Origin: CAIUVD01 sp044338255
GTDB taxonomy: Bacteria; Planctomycetota; UBA11346
NCBI GenBank assembly: GCA_044338255.1
Contig: JBIILZ010000010.1
Coordinates: 1-54,952 of the forward strand
Direction of reading: 5' to 3'
DNA length: 54,952 bases
Of this stretch, positions 24,678-33,049 are shown piece by piece. The notes beneath the pieces are model-generated. The model saw only the letters and a list, made by a program, of their open reading frames with translations, searched no databases and had not been told where the DNA came from. Position numbers and translations under genes: made by a program. Every line of letters starts with the position of its first letter. The stretch's first letter is position 1.

Positions 24678-25677
24678 GACAGCGAATGAGACGCGCCTGA
24701 AGACCAGGAGCAAGCAGTGGACTGGCGCAGGCTCTTCAGTGCTTTATGACCTGCAAATGACCCCCGCTGATCGCCAAGAAATCCACTCCCTGCTGCGGCT
24801 CTCCGCCGACTTGCCCGAGCATCAACTGCAACCGGAAGGCGTCGCCTATGTGGCCGGCACCGTGCGCCGGCAACGGGTCAGCTACAACGTGCCCGGCGGA
24901 CGTCGTCTCGATGCCTGGCTGCTGCGGCCCAGCGGCGGTAACGGCCCGTGGCCGGGCCTGGTCGCCCTGCATCCCCATGGCGACCGTTTCCATCTCGGTG
25001 GCGACGAGCTCGCCGGCCAATGCGGACAGCGCGAACACCACTATGGCGCTTATCTGGCGGCGCGTGGCTTCGTGGTCTTGTGCCCCGATCTGCCGTGCTT
25101 CGGTCAGCAGACGGCGCCCAATGGCATGCCCCAGGAACATCGCTGGGAAGAGCACTGCCTCTCACGGGCGCTGGCGCACGGCCGGAGCCTGCTCGCGGAG
25201 ACCGTCGATCAGCTGCGCTGCGCCACCGCCGCCCTGATCGATTACGAGAAGACCGCCGGGCTCGAAGTCGCGGTGCTCGGATATGGAATGGGCGCACGCA
25301 CCGCCGCCTGGCTGGCGTTTGCCGATGCGCGCATCGGGGCGGTGTGGATGCATGCCGGCCTCGGCCAGCAGCGCCTGCTGCTGGAGCACGGCCGCCTGCT
25401 GCCGCGGCACAATCTCCTGCCGGGCCTACTGGCCTTGGGCTTAGATCAGGCCGACATCGTCGCCGATCTCCTCCCGCGACCGCTGGGAATCAGCTACGGC
25501 CAACGCGACAGCGTCGCCCCGGCAGATGCCGTGGCCCCGGTGCTCAGCGCCGTGCGCGAACGGGCCGCGCAGTTTCCTGGGACCAAGTTGGCGATCCTGG
25601 CTGGCGATTATGATCACCGCTTCCCGTTGGAGGTGCAGGATCAGATCGCGGAACATTTGTTGGGCTGGATGGGGTAG
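24676..25677 (+). CDS. Dienelactone hydrolase-like alpha/beta-hydrolase, nucleophile missing
   Basis: 333 residues from ATG 24676, with GAGG eight bases upstream. Alpha/beta-hydrolase fold of the dienelactone hydrolase type: LVALHPHGD (about 95-103) at the oxyanion strand, GFVVLCPDLPCFG, SYGQRD with the acid and DYDHRFP with the His. The nucleophile elbow reads LGYGMGAR (201-208), so Gly204 takes the place of the usual Ser or Cys. It may be a non-catalytic member, or use another residue. The function is unknown. Confidence 0.7.
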   Translation: MTANETRLKTRSKQWTGAGSSVLYDLQMTPADRQEIHSLLRLSADLPEHQLQPEGVAYVAGTVRRQRVSYNVPGGRRLDAWLLRPSGGNGPWPGLVALHPHGDRFHLGGDELAGQCGQREHHYGAYLAARGFVVLCPDLPCFGQQTAPNGMPQEHRWEEHCLSRALAHGRSLLAETVDQLRCATAALIDYEKTAGLEVAVLGYGMGARTAAWLAFADARIGAVWMHAGLGQQRLLLEHGRLLPRHNLLPGLLALGLDQADIVADLLPRPLGISYGQRDSVAPADAVAPVLSAVRERAAQFPGTKLAILAGDYDHRFPLEVQDQIAEHLLGWMG

Positions 25678-25703
25678 GAGGCGGTGCTGGTCTGGATGGC
25701 TAT

Positions 25704-26018
25704 TGGTCGCTGGTTGCTGGTCGCTGGTCTCTGGTCGCTGGTCGCTGGTCTCTGGTCCCTGGTCTCTGGTCCCTGGTCTCTGGTCCCTGGTCTCTGGTCC
25801 CTGGTCTCTGGTCCCTGGTCTCTGGTCCCTGGTCTCTGGTCCCTGGTCCCTGGTCTCTGGTCCCTGGTCGCTGGTCCCTGGTCCCTGGTCGCTGGTCCCT
25901 GGTCCCTGGTCTCTGGTCCCTGGTCCCTGGTCCCTGGTCCCTGGTCCCTGGTCGCTGGTCTCTGGTCCCTGGTCTCTGGTCCCTGGTCTCTGGTCTCTGG
26001 TCCCTGGCCTCTGGCCTA
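25704..26018. repeat. 45 uninterrupted heptanucleotide repeats
   Basis: TGGTCNC (N = C, T or G) follows itself 45 times without an insertion or deletion; only the last two units drift to TGGCCT. On the minus strand the unit is CAGNGAC. The tract fills most of the space between the hydrolase stop (25677) and the transhydrogenase stop (26095). Because 7 is not a multiple of 3 it is open in several frames on both strands, but it has no start signal. It ends in the palindrome CTGGCCTAGGCCAG (26011-26024), after which the sequence continues in the inverse orientation for two units. Confidence 0.95.
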
Positions 26019-26094
26019 GGCCAGCGACCAGCGAACGCGCCAGCGGTACCCGATCCCGGGGAAGCAAACGACCAGATCCACCCCTACATATAAT

Positions 26095-27486
26095 CTAATA
26101 AATCCGATTAATCCCATTCAAAGCCGCCACCCGATACGCTTCCGCCATGGTCGGATAATTGAACGTGGTGTTGATGAAGTACTCGATGGTGTTGTTGGGC
26201 TTGGGCTGCCACATCACCGCCTGTCCGATGTGGATGATCTCGGAGGCCTGGCTGCCGAAGCAGTGGATGCCAAGGATTTCCAAGGTCTCGCGATGGAAGA
26301 GCAGCTTGAGCATGCCCACCGTCTGGCCGGTGATCTGCGCTCGCGCCAGGCTGCGGAACATCGAGTGGCCGACCTCATAGGGAACCTTATCGGCAGTCAG
26401 TTCACGCTCGGTCTTGCCGATCGAACTGATCTCAGGCGAGGTGTAGATGCCGGTGGGAATATCCGGACGCAACTCGACATTGCAGGAGCCCGTCACCAGA
26501 TGCGTAGCCGCGAAACGACCCTGATCATAGGCCGCGCTCGCCAGGCTCGGCAAACCGATGATGTCGCCGGCGGCGTAGATGTGCGGCAACGCCGTCTGAT
26601 AGCACTTGTTGACGGCGATGATGCCCCGGCTGTCGGGCATGATGCCGATCGCTTCCAGGCCGAGATTGTCGACGTTCCCCTTGCGGCCATTGGCATAGAG
26701 GAGGATGTCGGTCTTGATGCGCTTGTTCGATTTCAAGGTCAGGACCACGCCATCATCCTCGGCGGTGATCGAGTCCATCTCCTCGTTGTGGCGGATGAGC
26801 ACGCCTTGATCGCGAAGGTGATAAGCCAGGGCATCGACGATCTCGTCGTCGAGGAATGACAGCAGCTTGTCGCGGGTGTTGATGAGGTTGACCTTGATCC
26901 CCAGGTTGCGGAACATCGAGGCGTACTCGCAGCCGATGACGCCGGCACCATAGACGGTGATCGATTGCGGAGTTTCCTTCAGACTCAGGATCGAATCGCT
27001 GTCGCGGATTCGCCAATGCTTGAAATCGACGCCCGGCGGATGGTATGGGCCCGAGCCACAGGTGATCACAAAATGGGCGGCTTGGTAATGGTCCTTGGCG
27101 CCGTTGTTATGGACGATCTCGACGGTGTGCGGATCGATGAAAGTAGCGTGGCCATGGAGGACGTCGACCTCATTGCGATCGTAGAACGTCTGACGCATCG
27201 AGACCTGCTTCTTGATCACACCTTCGGCTGATTTCATCAGCGCTGAAAACGGTACCGGGCTATCCGCGGTGATGCCGTACAGGGCCTGATTCGCCCGTAC
27301 TTCCGAAAGCCGTCCGATGATGTGGCGGAGGGCCTTGCTGGGGATCGTCCCCCAATGCGTGCAACCGCCGCCAACCATCGAAAAAGCCTCGATCACCGCG
27401 ACTTTTTTGCCCGACTTGGCGGCCTTCATGGCGGCACCCTCGCCGCCGGGGCCGCTGCCGATCACGATGACATCGTATTGATACAT
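26095..27486 (-). CDS. sthA: Soluble pyridine nucleotide transhydrogenase
   Basis: 463 residues. Flavoprotein disulfide reductase fold with FAD motif GSGPGGEGAA (10-19), the sequence GGGCTHWGTIPSK (39-51), an NAD motif VYGAGVIGCEYA (about 177-188) and YAAGD. Cys42 is kept but the second active-site Cys of dihydrolipoamide dehydrogenases is Thr47, exactly as in SthA/UdhA. It moves hydride between NADPH and NAD in the cytoplasm. SD GGAG is six bases before the ATG. Confidence 0.93.
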   Translation of the reverse strand: MYQYDVIVIGSGPGGEGAAMKAAKSGKKVAVIEAFSMVGGGCTHWGTIPSKALRHIIGRLSEVRANQALYGITADSPVPFSALMKSAEGVIKKQVSMRQTFYDRNEVDVLHGHATFIDPHTVEIVHNNGAKDHYQAAHFVITCGSGPYHPPGVDFKHWRIRDSDSILSLKETPQSITVYGAGVIGCEYASMFRNLGIKVNLINTRDKLLSFLDDEIVDALAYHLRDQGVLIRHNEEMDSITAEDDGVVLTLKSNKRIKTDILLYANGRKGNVDNLGLEAIGIMPDSRGIIAVNKCYQTALPHIYAAGDIIGLPSLASAAYDQGRFAATHLVTGSCNVELRPDIPTGIYTSPEISSIGKTERELTADKVPYEVGHSMFRSLARAQITGQTVGMLKLLFHRETLEILGIHCFGSQASEIIHIGQAVMWQPKPNNTIEYFINTTFNYPTMAEAYRVAALNGINRIY

Positions 27487-27503
27487 GAGGACTCCGTTTC
27501 AGT

Positions 27504-28283
27504 TCACAGCTTGTGGCACATAACGAGCAACTGCGCAAAGGGCAACCACGCAGCCGGCGGGAGGTTGCGCGGATGATCGCTGGGGCTCCAGCCGTGCGCC
27601 TGCGCCTGACGTCGGACCTGGATGCCGGTGGCCAGGCCGCGCAGAGCATCGGCCATGGTATGCGGTCCGGCAAATGCCACATGAAGCAGCTTATCCACCG
27701 CCCGCAATTCCGGCAGGGTCGGACCGTCGGGAGTACGCCGGAACGACCACAGGCAGAGGTCGACCCGGCTCGCGGGCTTGGTGGCCTCACGGGGGATCGC
27801 AAGGCGCACCGAAGCCCGACCGGCCACCGCCATCAAGGCGCTGGTCCGTGTCTGTTCGCCGGGCTTGGGCGACAGCTTGAGCCCGGCTTCGCGCTGCAGG
27901 ACCAGATCGATGGCATCCGGCGGTGGATCATCACCGACCATCCACCGCTGCAGCAGCGGGGCGGTGAGGTTGAACGGCGGATTCGACACCACCCGCCAGC
28001 CGGACGGCAGGCGATGTTCCCAGGTACGGGCATCGCCGGCATGCAGGTGCAATTGCCCGGCGGAAATCGGCTTGGCAAATTTCTCACGCAGCTCGGCGAC
28101 GCGTTTGGGATCGCGTTCGATCGCATGCACCTGCGCGCCGGCCTTAAGCATGCCGGCGGTCAAGGCTCCGTGGCCGGCACCGACCTCGACGATGGTGTCG
28201 CCGGACTTGATGGCGGCGGTGGTCAATACATGCGCGGCCCACGGCGGCGTGAGATCGTGTTGCTGTGGGGCTTGATCAGGCAT
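27504..28283 (-). CDS. Erm/KsgA-family rRNA adenine methyltransferase-like protein
   Basis: 259 residues. SAM site VEVGAGHGAL (32-41), acidic loop IERD (55-58) and the catalytic motif NPPF (101-104) where KsgA has NLPY and Erm proteins mostly NIPF. The domain ends with IPREATKPASRVDLCLWSFRR, the KsgA/Erm-type F-x-P-x-P-x-V segment in altered form. The C-terminal part is longer than in Erm. It could dimethylate an adenine of rRNA; whether it is KsgA itself cannot be said, and the motif favours an Erm-like offshoot. It is downstream of nothing conserved; sthA is 17 bases further on the same strand. Confidence 0.75.
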   Translation of the reverse strand: MPDQAPQQHDLTPPWAAHVLTTAAIKSGDTIVEVGAGHGALTAGMLKAGAQVHAIERDPKRVAELREKFAKPISAGQLHLHAGDARTWEHRLPSGWRVVSNPPFNLTAPLLQRWMVGDDPPPDAIDLVLQREAGLKLSPKPGEQTRTSALMAVAGRASVRLAIPREATKPASRVDLCLWSFRRTPDGPTLPELRAVDKLLHVAFAGPHTMADALRGLATGIQVRRQAQAHGWSPSDHPRNLPPAAWLPFAQLLVMCHKL

Positions 28284-28338
28284 GGTGGGGTCATCGCTCG
28301 CTTACCGCGGCGAGCAACCCTTCAATCGTGATCCACTC

Positions 28339-28761
28339 ATGAACGAGCCCGACTATGCCTGCGCCGTGCTGAGGAATGCCGCCGGCGACTTCGTCCTGCA
28401 ACTACGCCCTGCAAGCGCCCGCTTGGCTGCCGATCAGCTGACCTGCTTCGGTGGGCGGCGCGAAGCCGGCGAAACTGCCGCCGCCTGTCTGATCCGCGAA
28501 CTGCATGAAGAACTCGGCTGGAACATCAACTCCCTGCCGCCGCCGTGCGCGTTCCTGCGCGCCGGCCCACGGCTGATTGCGAGCTTCTACACGCTGTTTC
28601 TTCCCGCAGCCTTGGCCGTACGCACCGAGCCCGGCTTCAGCGTCGTTTACGCGCCCCCTGCCAGCCTCCCGGGCCTGCCGCTGAGCCCCTGGCATCGCCT
28701 GGTCATCGAAGCGCTGCTGACAGCACCGGAACTGCCGATCACGTTGGACGTGCCCGGCTGA
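28339..28761 (+). CDS. Nudix hydrolase
   Basis: 140 residues from ATG 28339. The Nudix box is complete: GGRREAGETAAACLIREL followed by HEELGW, fitting Gx5Ex7REUxEExGU. The family hydrolyses nucleoside diphosphates linked to another moiety. Substrate cannot be read. It is divergent from the rRNA methylase-like gene, 55 bases apart, and convergent with cdaR. Confidence 0.88.
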   Translation: MNEPDYACAVLRNAAGDFVLQLRPASARLAADQLTCFGGRREAGETAAACLIRELHEELGWNINSLPPPCAFLRAGPRLIASFYTLFLPAALAVRTEPGFSVVYAPPASLPGLPLSPWHRLVIEALLTAPELPITLDVPG

Positions 28762-28770
28762 CCCCAAAAA

Positions 28771-29748
28771 TTAGGGCTTGGTCAAGCCGCTGAGGGTGAC
28801 GCTGACCTGCGCCGGATCGACCGCCAGCCACGGCGGGGCGAGGACTTCGACCGGAAGCATCTGCGTCGCGTCGGGCACCACGTCATCCTTGAGCCGCACG
28901 AAAGCGGTGAGGTCCTCAGGCTTGAGCTGCGCGAGCAGATTCTGCGGACCACGTACGGTCAAGGTCACGCGCGGTGGCGTCAGCGTGACATCGACCGAAC
29001 GCAGCAAATCCTTGCCGCACAGGACCTGTACCGCGGTCGAGATCTCTTTGCTCATCGCCAGCAGCGGGCGGATGGTGACGGTCGCTGCGACCTGTCCGAG
29101 GACGCGGAACGGCGTCTCGGAAGGCGGCGTCATCGGGGTCAGGAACAACCGCTCCTGGCGCTCGCCGACGAGGTTGGCATCGATCATGTGCAGATCGATG
29201 TCCTGGAAGCGCACGCGCTCATGGTCACGGCGCAGCAGGTCAAGCACCGCGCCGCCAGCCGCCACCCGCACCAGGGTCTGATCAAGGCGGACGGTGGCGT
29301 TGAGACCCGCCGCCAAGCCAGCGATGTTGGGGATCTCGACCGGCAGGCTCTCCTCGGTGATGCGATCGAGCTGCACCTGGATCTCGCGCAGATCCGCCGG
29401 CTCGCTGCTGACGACGCGGATGTCATTTGAGAGCCGCAGCAGGTGGCTGGTCAGCGGCCAGGTGGCGGTCTTGGTCGCCAATTGCTCGGGGCGGACTTCC
29501 AGTCGCGGCGAGAGGCTTTCCGACTCGAGGTCGGCCAGGCGGATGGTCGGCACGCTGAGGACGACCTTGAATTCCCGCGGAGAAAGGTTGACCACCTGAT
29601 AATCGGCGGGCAGGCCACGCACCGCGGCGTCGGTGACGATCACCGCAAAGGTCTTCTCGACCCGCACCTGACCGCTGGTGTAGATATAGAGGGCGACAGC
29701 CAGAAACAGTGAGACGATCTTGAGTTCCCAATGGGCGGTGAGCTTCAT
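28771..29748 (-). CDS. CdaR/YbbR-domain membrane protein
   Basis: 325 residues: an N-terminal membrane helix (LKIVSLFLAVALYIYTSG) and several YbbR domains (about 30-325), with the last ending at VSVTLSGL. YbbR proteins regulate the diadenylate cyclase CdaA from outside the membrane. The ATG overlaps the cdaA stop (ATGA), confirming the pairing. Confidence 0.82.
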   Translation of the reverse strand: MKLTAHWELKIVSLFLAVALYIYTSGQVRVEKTFAVIVTDAAVRGLPADYQVVNLSPREFKVVLSVPTIRLADLESESLSPRLEVRPEQLATKTATWPLTSHLLRLSNDIRVVSSEPADLREIQVQLDRITEESLPVEIPNIAGLAAGLNATVRLDQTLVRVAAGGAVLDLLRRDHERVRFQDIDLHMIDANLVGERQERLFLTPMTPPSETPFRVLGQVAATVTIRPLLAMSKEISTAVQVLCGKDLLRSVDVTLTPPRVTLTVRGPQNLLAQLKPEDLTAFVRLKDDVVPDATQMLPVEVLAPPWLAVDPAQVSVTLSGLTKP

Positions 29749-30590
29749 GCGCGCCTCGCTGGAGCGCGGACGCCCGAGACCGAGGCGGCGGCAGCCGCAC
29801 GGAACACACGTCCGAGGAGGATTTCGACATCCTGGCGCGACAGGCCACGGGTGAGGTTGCCCTTGTCGGCGATCGAGATCGCGCCGGTCTCTTCGGAAAC
29901 CACCAGAGCCAAGGCATCGGTGTCTTCACTGATGCCGATGGCAGCCCGATGGCGCGTGCCCGACAGCGATTTGAACTCGGGGTTATCGGTCAGTGGCAGG
30001 ATCACCCCAGCGCCGGCGATGCGTCCGTTCTGGATGATCACCGCTCCATCATGCAGGGGCGAGTCCTTCCAAAACAAGGCGATCAGCGATTTCGCCGTCA
30101 ACTCGCAATCGAGCGCCGAGGTCGCGACATAGCTGTCGAGGCGATCGGTGCGCTCGATGACGATCAGGGCCCCGATGCGACGCGAGGCCATATAGCCGAT
30201 CGATTCGACCAGCTGCGGCAGCACCGTGCCGCCGGCGGTCTGCTCGGCGGCCCCCGGAAAGATGCCCCCCAGGCGCGAGAACAGACGGCGCAATTCGGGC
30301 TGAAAGATGACGATCATGATCAGGGCGCTGAAGCCGATCGAGGCCTGCAGCAACCACGTAATAGCATGCAATTGCAGCAAGCGCGCCAACATCCAGGCGC
30401 CGACGACCCCAGCTATGGCCAGGGCGATGCCTTTGATTTTGCCGCCGGCGGCGATGCGCTCCAGGGCAAGAAGGACATAGTAGATGACCACCGCCAAGAT
30501 GGCGATCTCCAACGCCGAACGGAGGTACCAGGTCAGGTCGATGAGGACCAGCCACTGACTCATCCGTTCGAGGTCAAACCATCCGCCCAC
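29745..30590 (-). CDS. cdaA: Diadenylate cyclase CdaA (c-di-AMP synthase)
   Basis: 281 residues (ATG at 30563 is an alternative that drops nine). Three N-terminal membrane helices (about 25-97) precede the DAC domain with DGAVII (181-186) and GTRHRAA (211-217), the residues that bind ATP and metal. It makes c-di-AMP from two ATP. The order folP, cdaA, cdaR on one strand is the arrangement often seen outside Firmicutes. c-di-AMP usually controls potassium and osmotic balance and wall homeostasis. Confidence 0.94.
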   Translation of the reverse strand: MGGWFDLERMSQWLVLIDLTWYLRSALEIAILAVVIYYVLLALERIAAGGKIKGIALAIAGVVGAWMLARLLQLHAITWLLQASIGFSALIMIVIFQPELRRLFSRLGGIFPGAAEQTAGGTVLPQLVESIGYMASRRIGALIVIERTDRLDSYVATSALDCELTAKSLIALFWKDSPLHDGAVIIQNGRIAGAGVILPLTDNPEFKSLSGTRHRAAIGISEDTDALALVVSEETGAISIADKGNLTRGLSRQDVEILLGRVFRAAAAASVSGVRAPARRA

Positions 30591-30631
30591 GTTGGAACTC
30601 CAGGATCACGGCCGCGTGCCGCGCATGAGGC

Positions 30632-31471
30632 TCATGCCAGCTCAGCGGCACGTAGCGCCCGCATCGTGCCGGCGACGTCATGAACACGCAACAGGGCGCA
30701 CCACGGTGCCAGCAGGGCATGCAGCGGGTGACCCAGACAGTCGTCGGCAGGATAGGCCGTGCCCGCCGTAAGGGCCAGGAAGCGTTTGCGGCTGAGCCCC
30801 AGCACCACCGGCAGAGCAAGGTTCGTCCCCAGGCTGGGCAGGGTCCGCAGCAGGGCGAGATTGTGCGCCACGGTCTTGCCGAAGCCGATGCCAGGATCGA
30901 TGAAGAGCCGTTCGCGGGCGACTCCGGCAGCCATCGCCGCGGCCACGCGCACGCCCAAGAAGCATTCCACTTCGCTGGCGATATCCACGTACTGCGGCGA
31001 TTGCTGCATGGTTCCGGGAGTGCCGGCCATGTGCATCAGGATGAGCTCGCAGCCAGCGGCGGCGGCGACCGTGAACATCCGCGGATCAGCGCCGGCACTG
31101 ATGTCGTTGATCGCCGTCGCACCCGCCTTCAGCGCCGCTTCCGCAACCGTCGCCTTGGTGGTGTCGATGCTCACGGGAACGGTGATGCCGGCCTGACGCA
31201 AGGCCGCGATCACCGGCACCACGCGGGCGGCTTCGACGGCCGCCGACACCGGCGTGGCGCCGGGACGCGAGCTCTCGCCACCGACGTCGAGCCAGGCCGC
31301 GCCCTCACTGAGCATCTGCTGGGCTCTCACCACCGCCGCCGCCACCGCCTCGACCATGGTCGCATGGACAACGCCATCGCTGAACGAGTCCGGCGTGCAG
31401 TTGAGGATGCCCATGATCGCGGTCGCGCGGGGCTTGGCCGCGCCCGACACATGCTCGACGGCAAGGCCCAT
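30632..31471 (-). CDS. folP: Dihydropteroate synthase
   Basis: 279 residues. MGILNCTPDSFSDG (20-33) with pterin-binding Asn and Asp residues, DVGGESSRPGA, NDISAG, DPGIGFGKT and the C-terminal LRVHDVAG are the DHPS signature. The enzyme joins hydroxymethyl-dihydropterin pyrophosphate and p-aminobenzoate. Its ATG is three bases past the stop of the upstream gene, and cdaA starts 41 bases downstream. Confidence 0.96.
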   Translation of the reverse strand: MGLAVEHVSGAAKPRATAIMGILNCTPDSFSDGVVHATMVEAVAAAVVRAQQMLSEGAAWLDVGGESSRPGATPVSAAVEAARVVPVIAALRQAGITVPVSIDTTKATVAEAALKAGATAINDISAGADPRMFTVAAAAGCELILMHMAGTPGTMQQSPQYVDIASEVECFLGVRVAAAMAAGVARERLFIDPGIGFGKTVAHNLALLRTLPSLGTNLALPVVLGLSRKRFLALTAGTAYPADDCLGHPLHALLAPWCALLRVHDVAGTMRALRAAELA

Positions 31472-31474
31472 GCG

Positions 31475-32122
31475 TCAGTACTTCGCCTGCTGCCAGCAGA
31501 CCGCGCCAGAGCTGCCGTCAGCGCTGGCGAAGACGTAGATCACGCCCCCGTCGCCAAGTTTAAAATCGACGAGATCCGCGGTCAAACGATGGTGAAACAC
31601 CAGCTCTTTGCCAGTGAGCTTGTCGACGTCGACGGGCTCGTTGGCCCATAGCGGATAGCCTCCGACCTTGGTGCAGTCGCAGCCCAATTCATCGACCATG
31701 TCGACCCAGCGATCCGAGGCGGCGACATCGAGACCGGTCTGATCGACGTCGAGATCGTGCGGCTCGATGATGGTTTTATCGTACAGCACCTTCATGCCCT
31801 TGACGTCGCCAGGGCAGACGCCGTTGACGATCGAGAGGTGCACTTCCGATTTCGGAACGATCAACACCGCGTTGTCGCCCTTGTGCGGCGCGTAGTCGAA
31901 AGACTCGGCAGGATCAGAGCGATCGAGAAAAGTCAGGATCATGCGCTCATCGCCATCAGCGAAGGGCAGAGCGCTCACCAGAGCCATCGATTTGCCGGTG
32001 CGCTTACCGCGCGGATGCTCGAGACCGCGCTTCACATGGCCTCCGAGCTGCCCGATCGCGAGCAGCGGATTCGGTGCGCGCACCAAGGTGCGGCTCACGA
32101 GCGACTTATTTTTCGAGGTCAT
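31475..32122 (-). CDS. DUF1963/YwqG-like protein
   Basis: 215 residues from ATG 32122. No firm family; the C-terminal two thirds (CTKVGGYPLWANEPV and a late GDGGVIYVFASADGSSGAVCWQQ) resemble DUF1963, a group of unknown function. N-terminus is Lys/Arg-rich. No signal peptide. It is the probable first gene of the folP-cdaA-cdaR unit, with only three bases before folP. Confidence 0.6.
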   Translation of the reverse strand: MTSKNKSLVSRTLVRAPNPLLAIGQLGGHVKRGLEHPRGKRTGKSMALVSALPFADGDERMILTFLDRSDPAESFDYAPHKGDNAVLIVPKSEVHLSIVNGVCPGDVKGMKVLYDKTIIEPHDLDVDQTGLDVAASDRWVDMVDELGCDCTKVGGYPLWANEPVDVDKLTGKELVFHHRLTADLVDFKLGDGGVIYVFASADGSSGAVCWQQAKY

Positions 32123-32360
32123 GTGATCTTCTCTCATCTTGCTCAACGTACTGATTTTACCGTGTGTTTCGCGCGACATCGCGAATATCGTGAAGGGATC
32201 ATGCAACGCCTCGTCGTGCTGCAACCGGTGGAGATACGGAAAAACCAAGCAAAACTGTTGCGAAGTCGAAAGAGCCTTGCTAGGTTTACGCGATCAGCGC
32301 GTGAGCGACTACCCCGCGACCGCGAAACAATACGCCGGATACACCGGCAGGAGCATGACC

Positions 32361-32639
32361 ATGGCTGTAGCAAAGAAGACCGTCAAAAAAACCGTAGCCG
32401 CTAAGGCTGCACCGGTAGCCGCTAAGGCTGCACCGAAGGCCGCCAAGGCTGCGCCCAAGGCCGTCAAGGCCAAGGCTGCACCGAAGGCCGCCAAGGCTGC
32501 ACCCAAGGCCGCCAAGGCTAAGGCTGCACCGAAGGCCGCTAAGGCTGCACCGAAAGCCGCTAAGGCTGCACCGAAAGCCGCTAAGGCTGCACCGAAGGCT
32601 GCCAAGAAGCCAGCCGCCAAGAAGCCAGCCGCCAAGTAA
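32361..32639 (+). CDS. Histone H1-like AK-rich DNA-binding protein
   Basis: 92 residues from ATG 32361 with AGGAG seven bases upstream. After MAVAKKTVKKTVAAK the product is only repeats of KAAPKAA and KAKAAPKAA, ending in KKPAAKKPAAK; it has no acidic or aromatic residues. The DNA shows the same repeat with 21-bp and longer periods, so copy number may vary between strains. Such basic low-complexity proteins bind DNA without sequence preference and occur in Chlamydiae (HctB), some Pseudomonas (AlgP) and Planctomycetes. Confidence 0.8.
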   Translation: MAVAKKTVKKTVAAKAAPVAAKAAPKAAKAAPKAVKAKAAPKAAKAAPKAAKAKAAPKAAKAAPKAAKAAPKAAKAAPKAAKKPAAKKPAAK

Positions 32640-32835
32640 TTGGCCCATGGCACGCTCGGGCTGAGCGTTCGTATACGCCCTCTTCACTGAGCCAGCCGAC
32701 GACCCTCAGCCCGGCTATCATCTTACCCTGTGAGGTCATAGTTCCTGCGTCCGTGTTCGCTGCTGTTTTGCCTCGACGCTCTCGTTGAAGGCGCTCGCGT
32801 GATGGCCTGCCGGCAACGGCGTACTATCGCTGCCG

Positions 32836-32862
32836 CGCCCGAACCGGGGGCGTCATCTTTTT
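32836..32862 (+). terminator. Possible terminator between histone-like gene and moa leader
   Basis: CGCCC pairs with GGGCG over a seven-base loop and is followed by TCATCTTTTT. It lies about 200 bases after the histone-like stop. The stretch 32640-32900 holds no gene; an AT-rich patch at 32877-32908 is a promoter candidate for the moa operon. Confidence 0.4.
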
Positions 32863-32930
32863 CTGCCCTGACCCCGTTCTTTTTCACTTTATTTTAAACC
32901 AAAAGCGATCCGATTCATACGCGCCTACCT

Positions 32931-33045
32931 CTGACCACGCCCTCGCGGTCAGACACGGACGGATGAACGGGGTATGGTGGGAAACTGCCGTGCCTCCCGC
33001 GACGTTGTGCCCTTCACGCAGGGGCTGCAACCGAGGAAAGGAGCC
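32931..33045 (+). promoter_or_regulatory. Structured 5' leader of moa operon, candidate Moco riboswitch
   Basis: The leader contains CTGACC (32931-32936) pairing with GGTCAG (32947-32952), a central block around 32976-33003 with GGTGGGAAACTGCCGTG followed by CCTCCCGCGACG, and a stem GTTG/CAAC enclosing GCCC/GGGC (33004-33031). It ends in the SD of moaA. The E. coli moaA Moco-sensing leader has a comparable G-rich / ACTGC / CCTCC / CGACG order, and moaA is the usual target. I could not fold it; the match rests on motif order only. Confidence 0.42.
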
Positions 33046-33049
33046 TGCC

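Noticed and set aside
25441..26067. Long open frames through the heptad tract on both strands
   Set aside because: They arise because the 7-bp unit contains no stop in most frames; no start signal and no protein-like composition (repeated WSLVPGL or DQGPGTR).
32931..33045. Cobalamin riboswitch
   Set aside because: The CCTCCCGCGACG block recalls a B12 box, but the moa context and the missing flanking B12 elements make a Moco-type leader more plausible.
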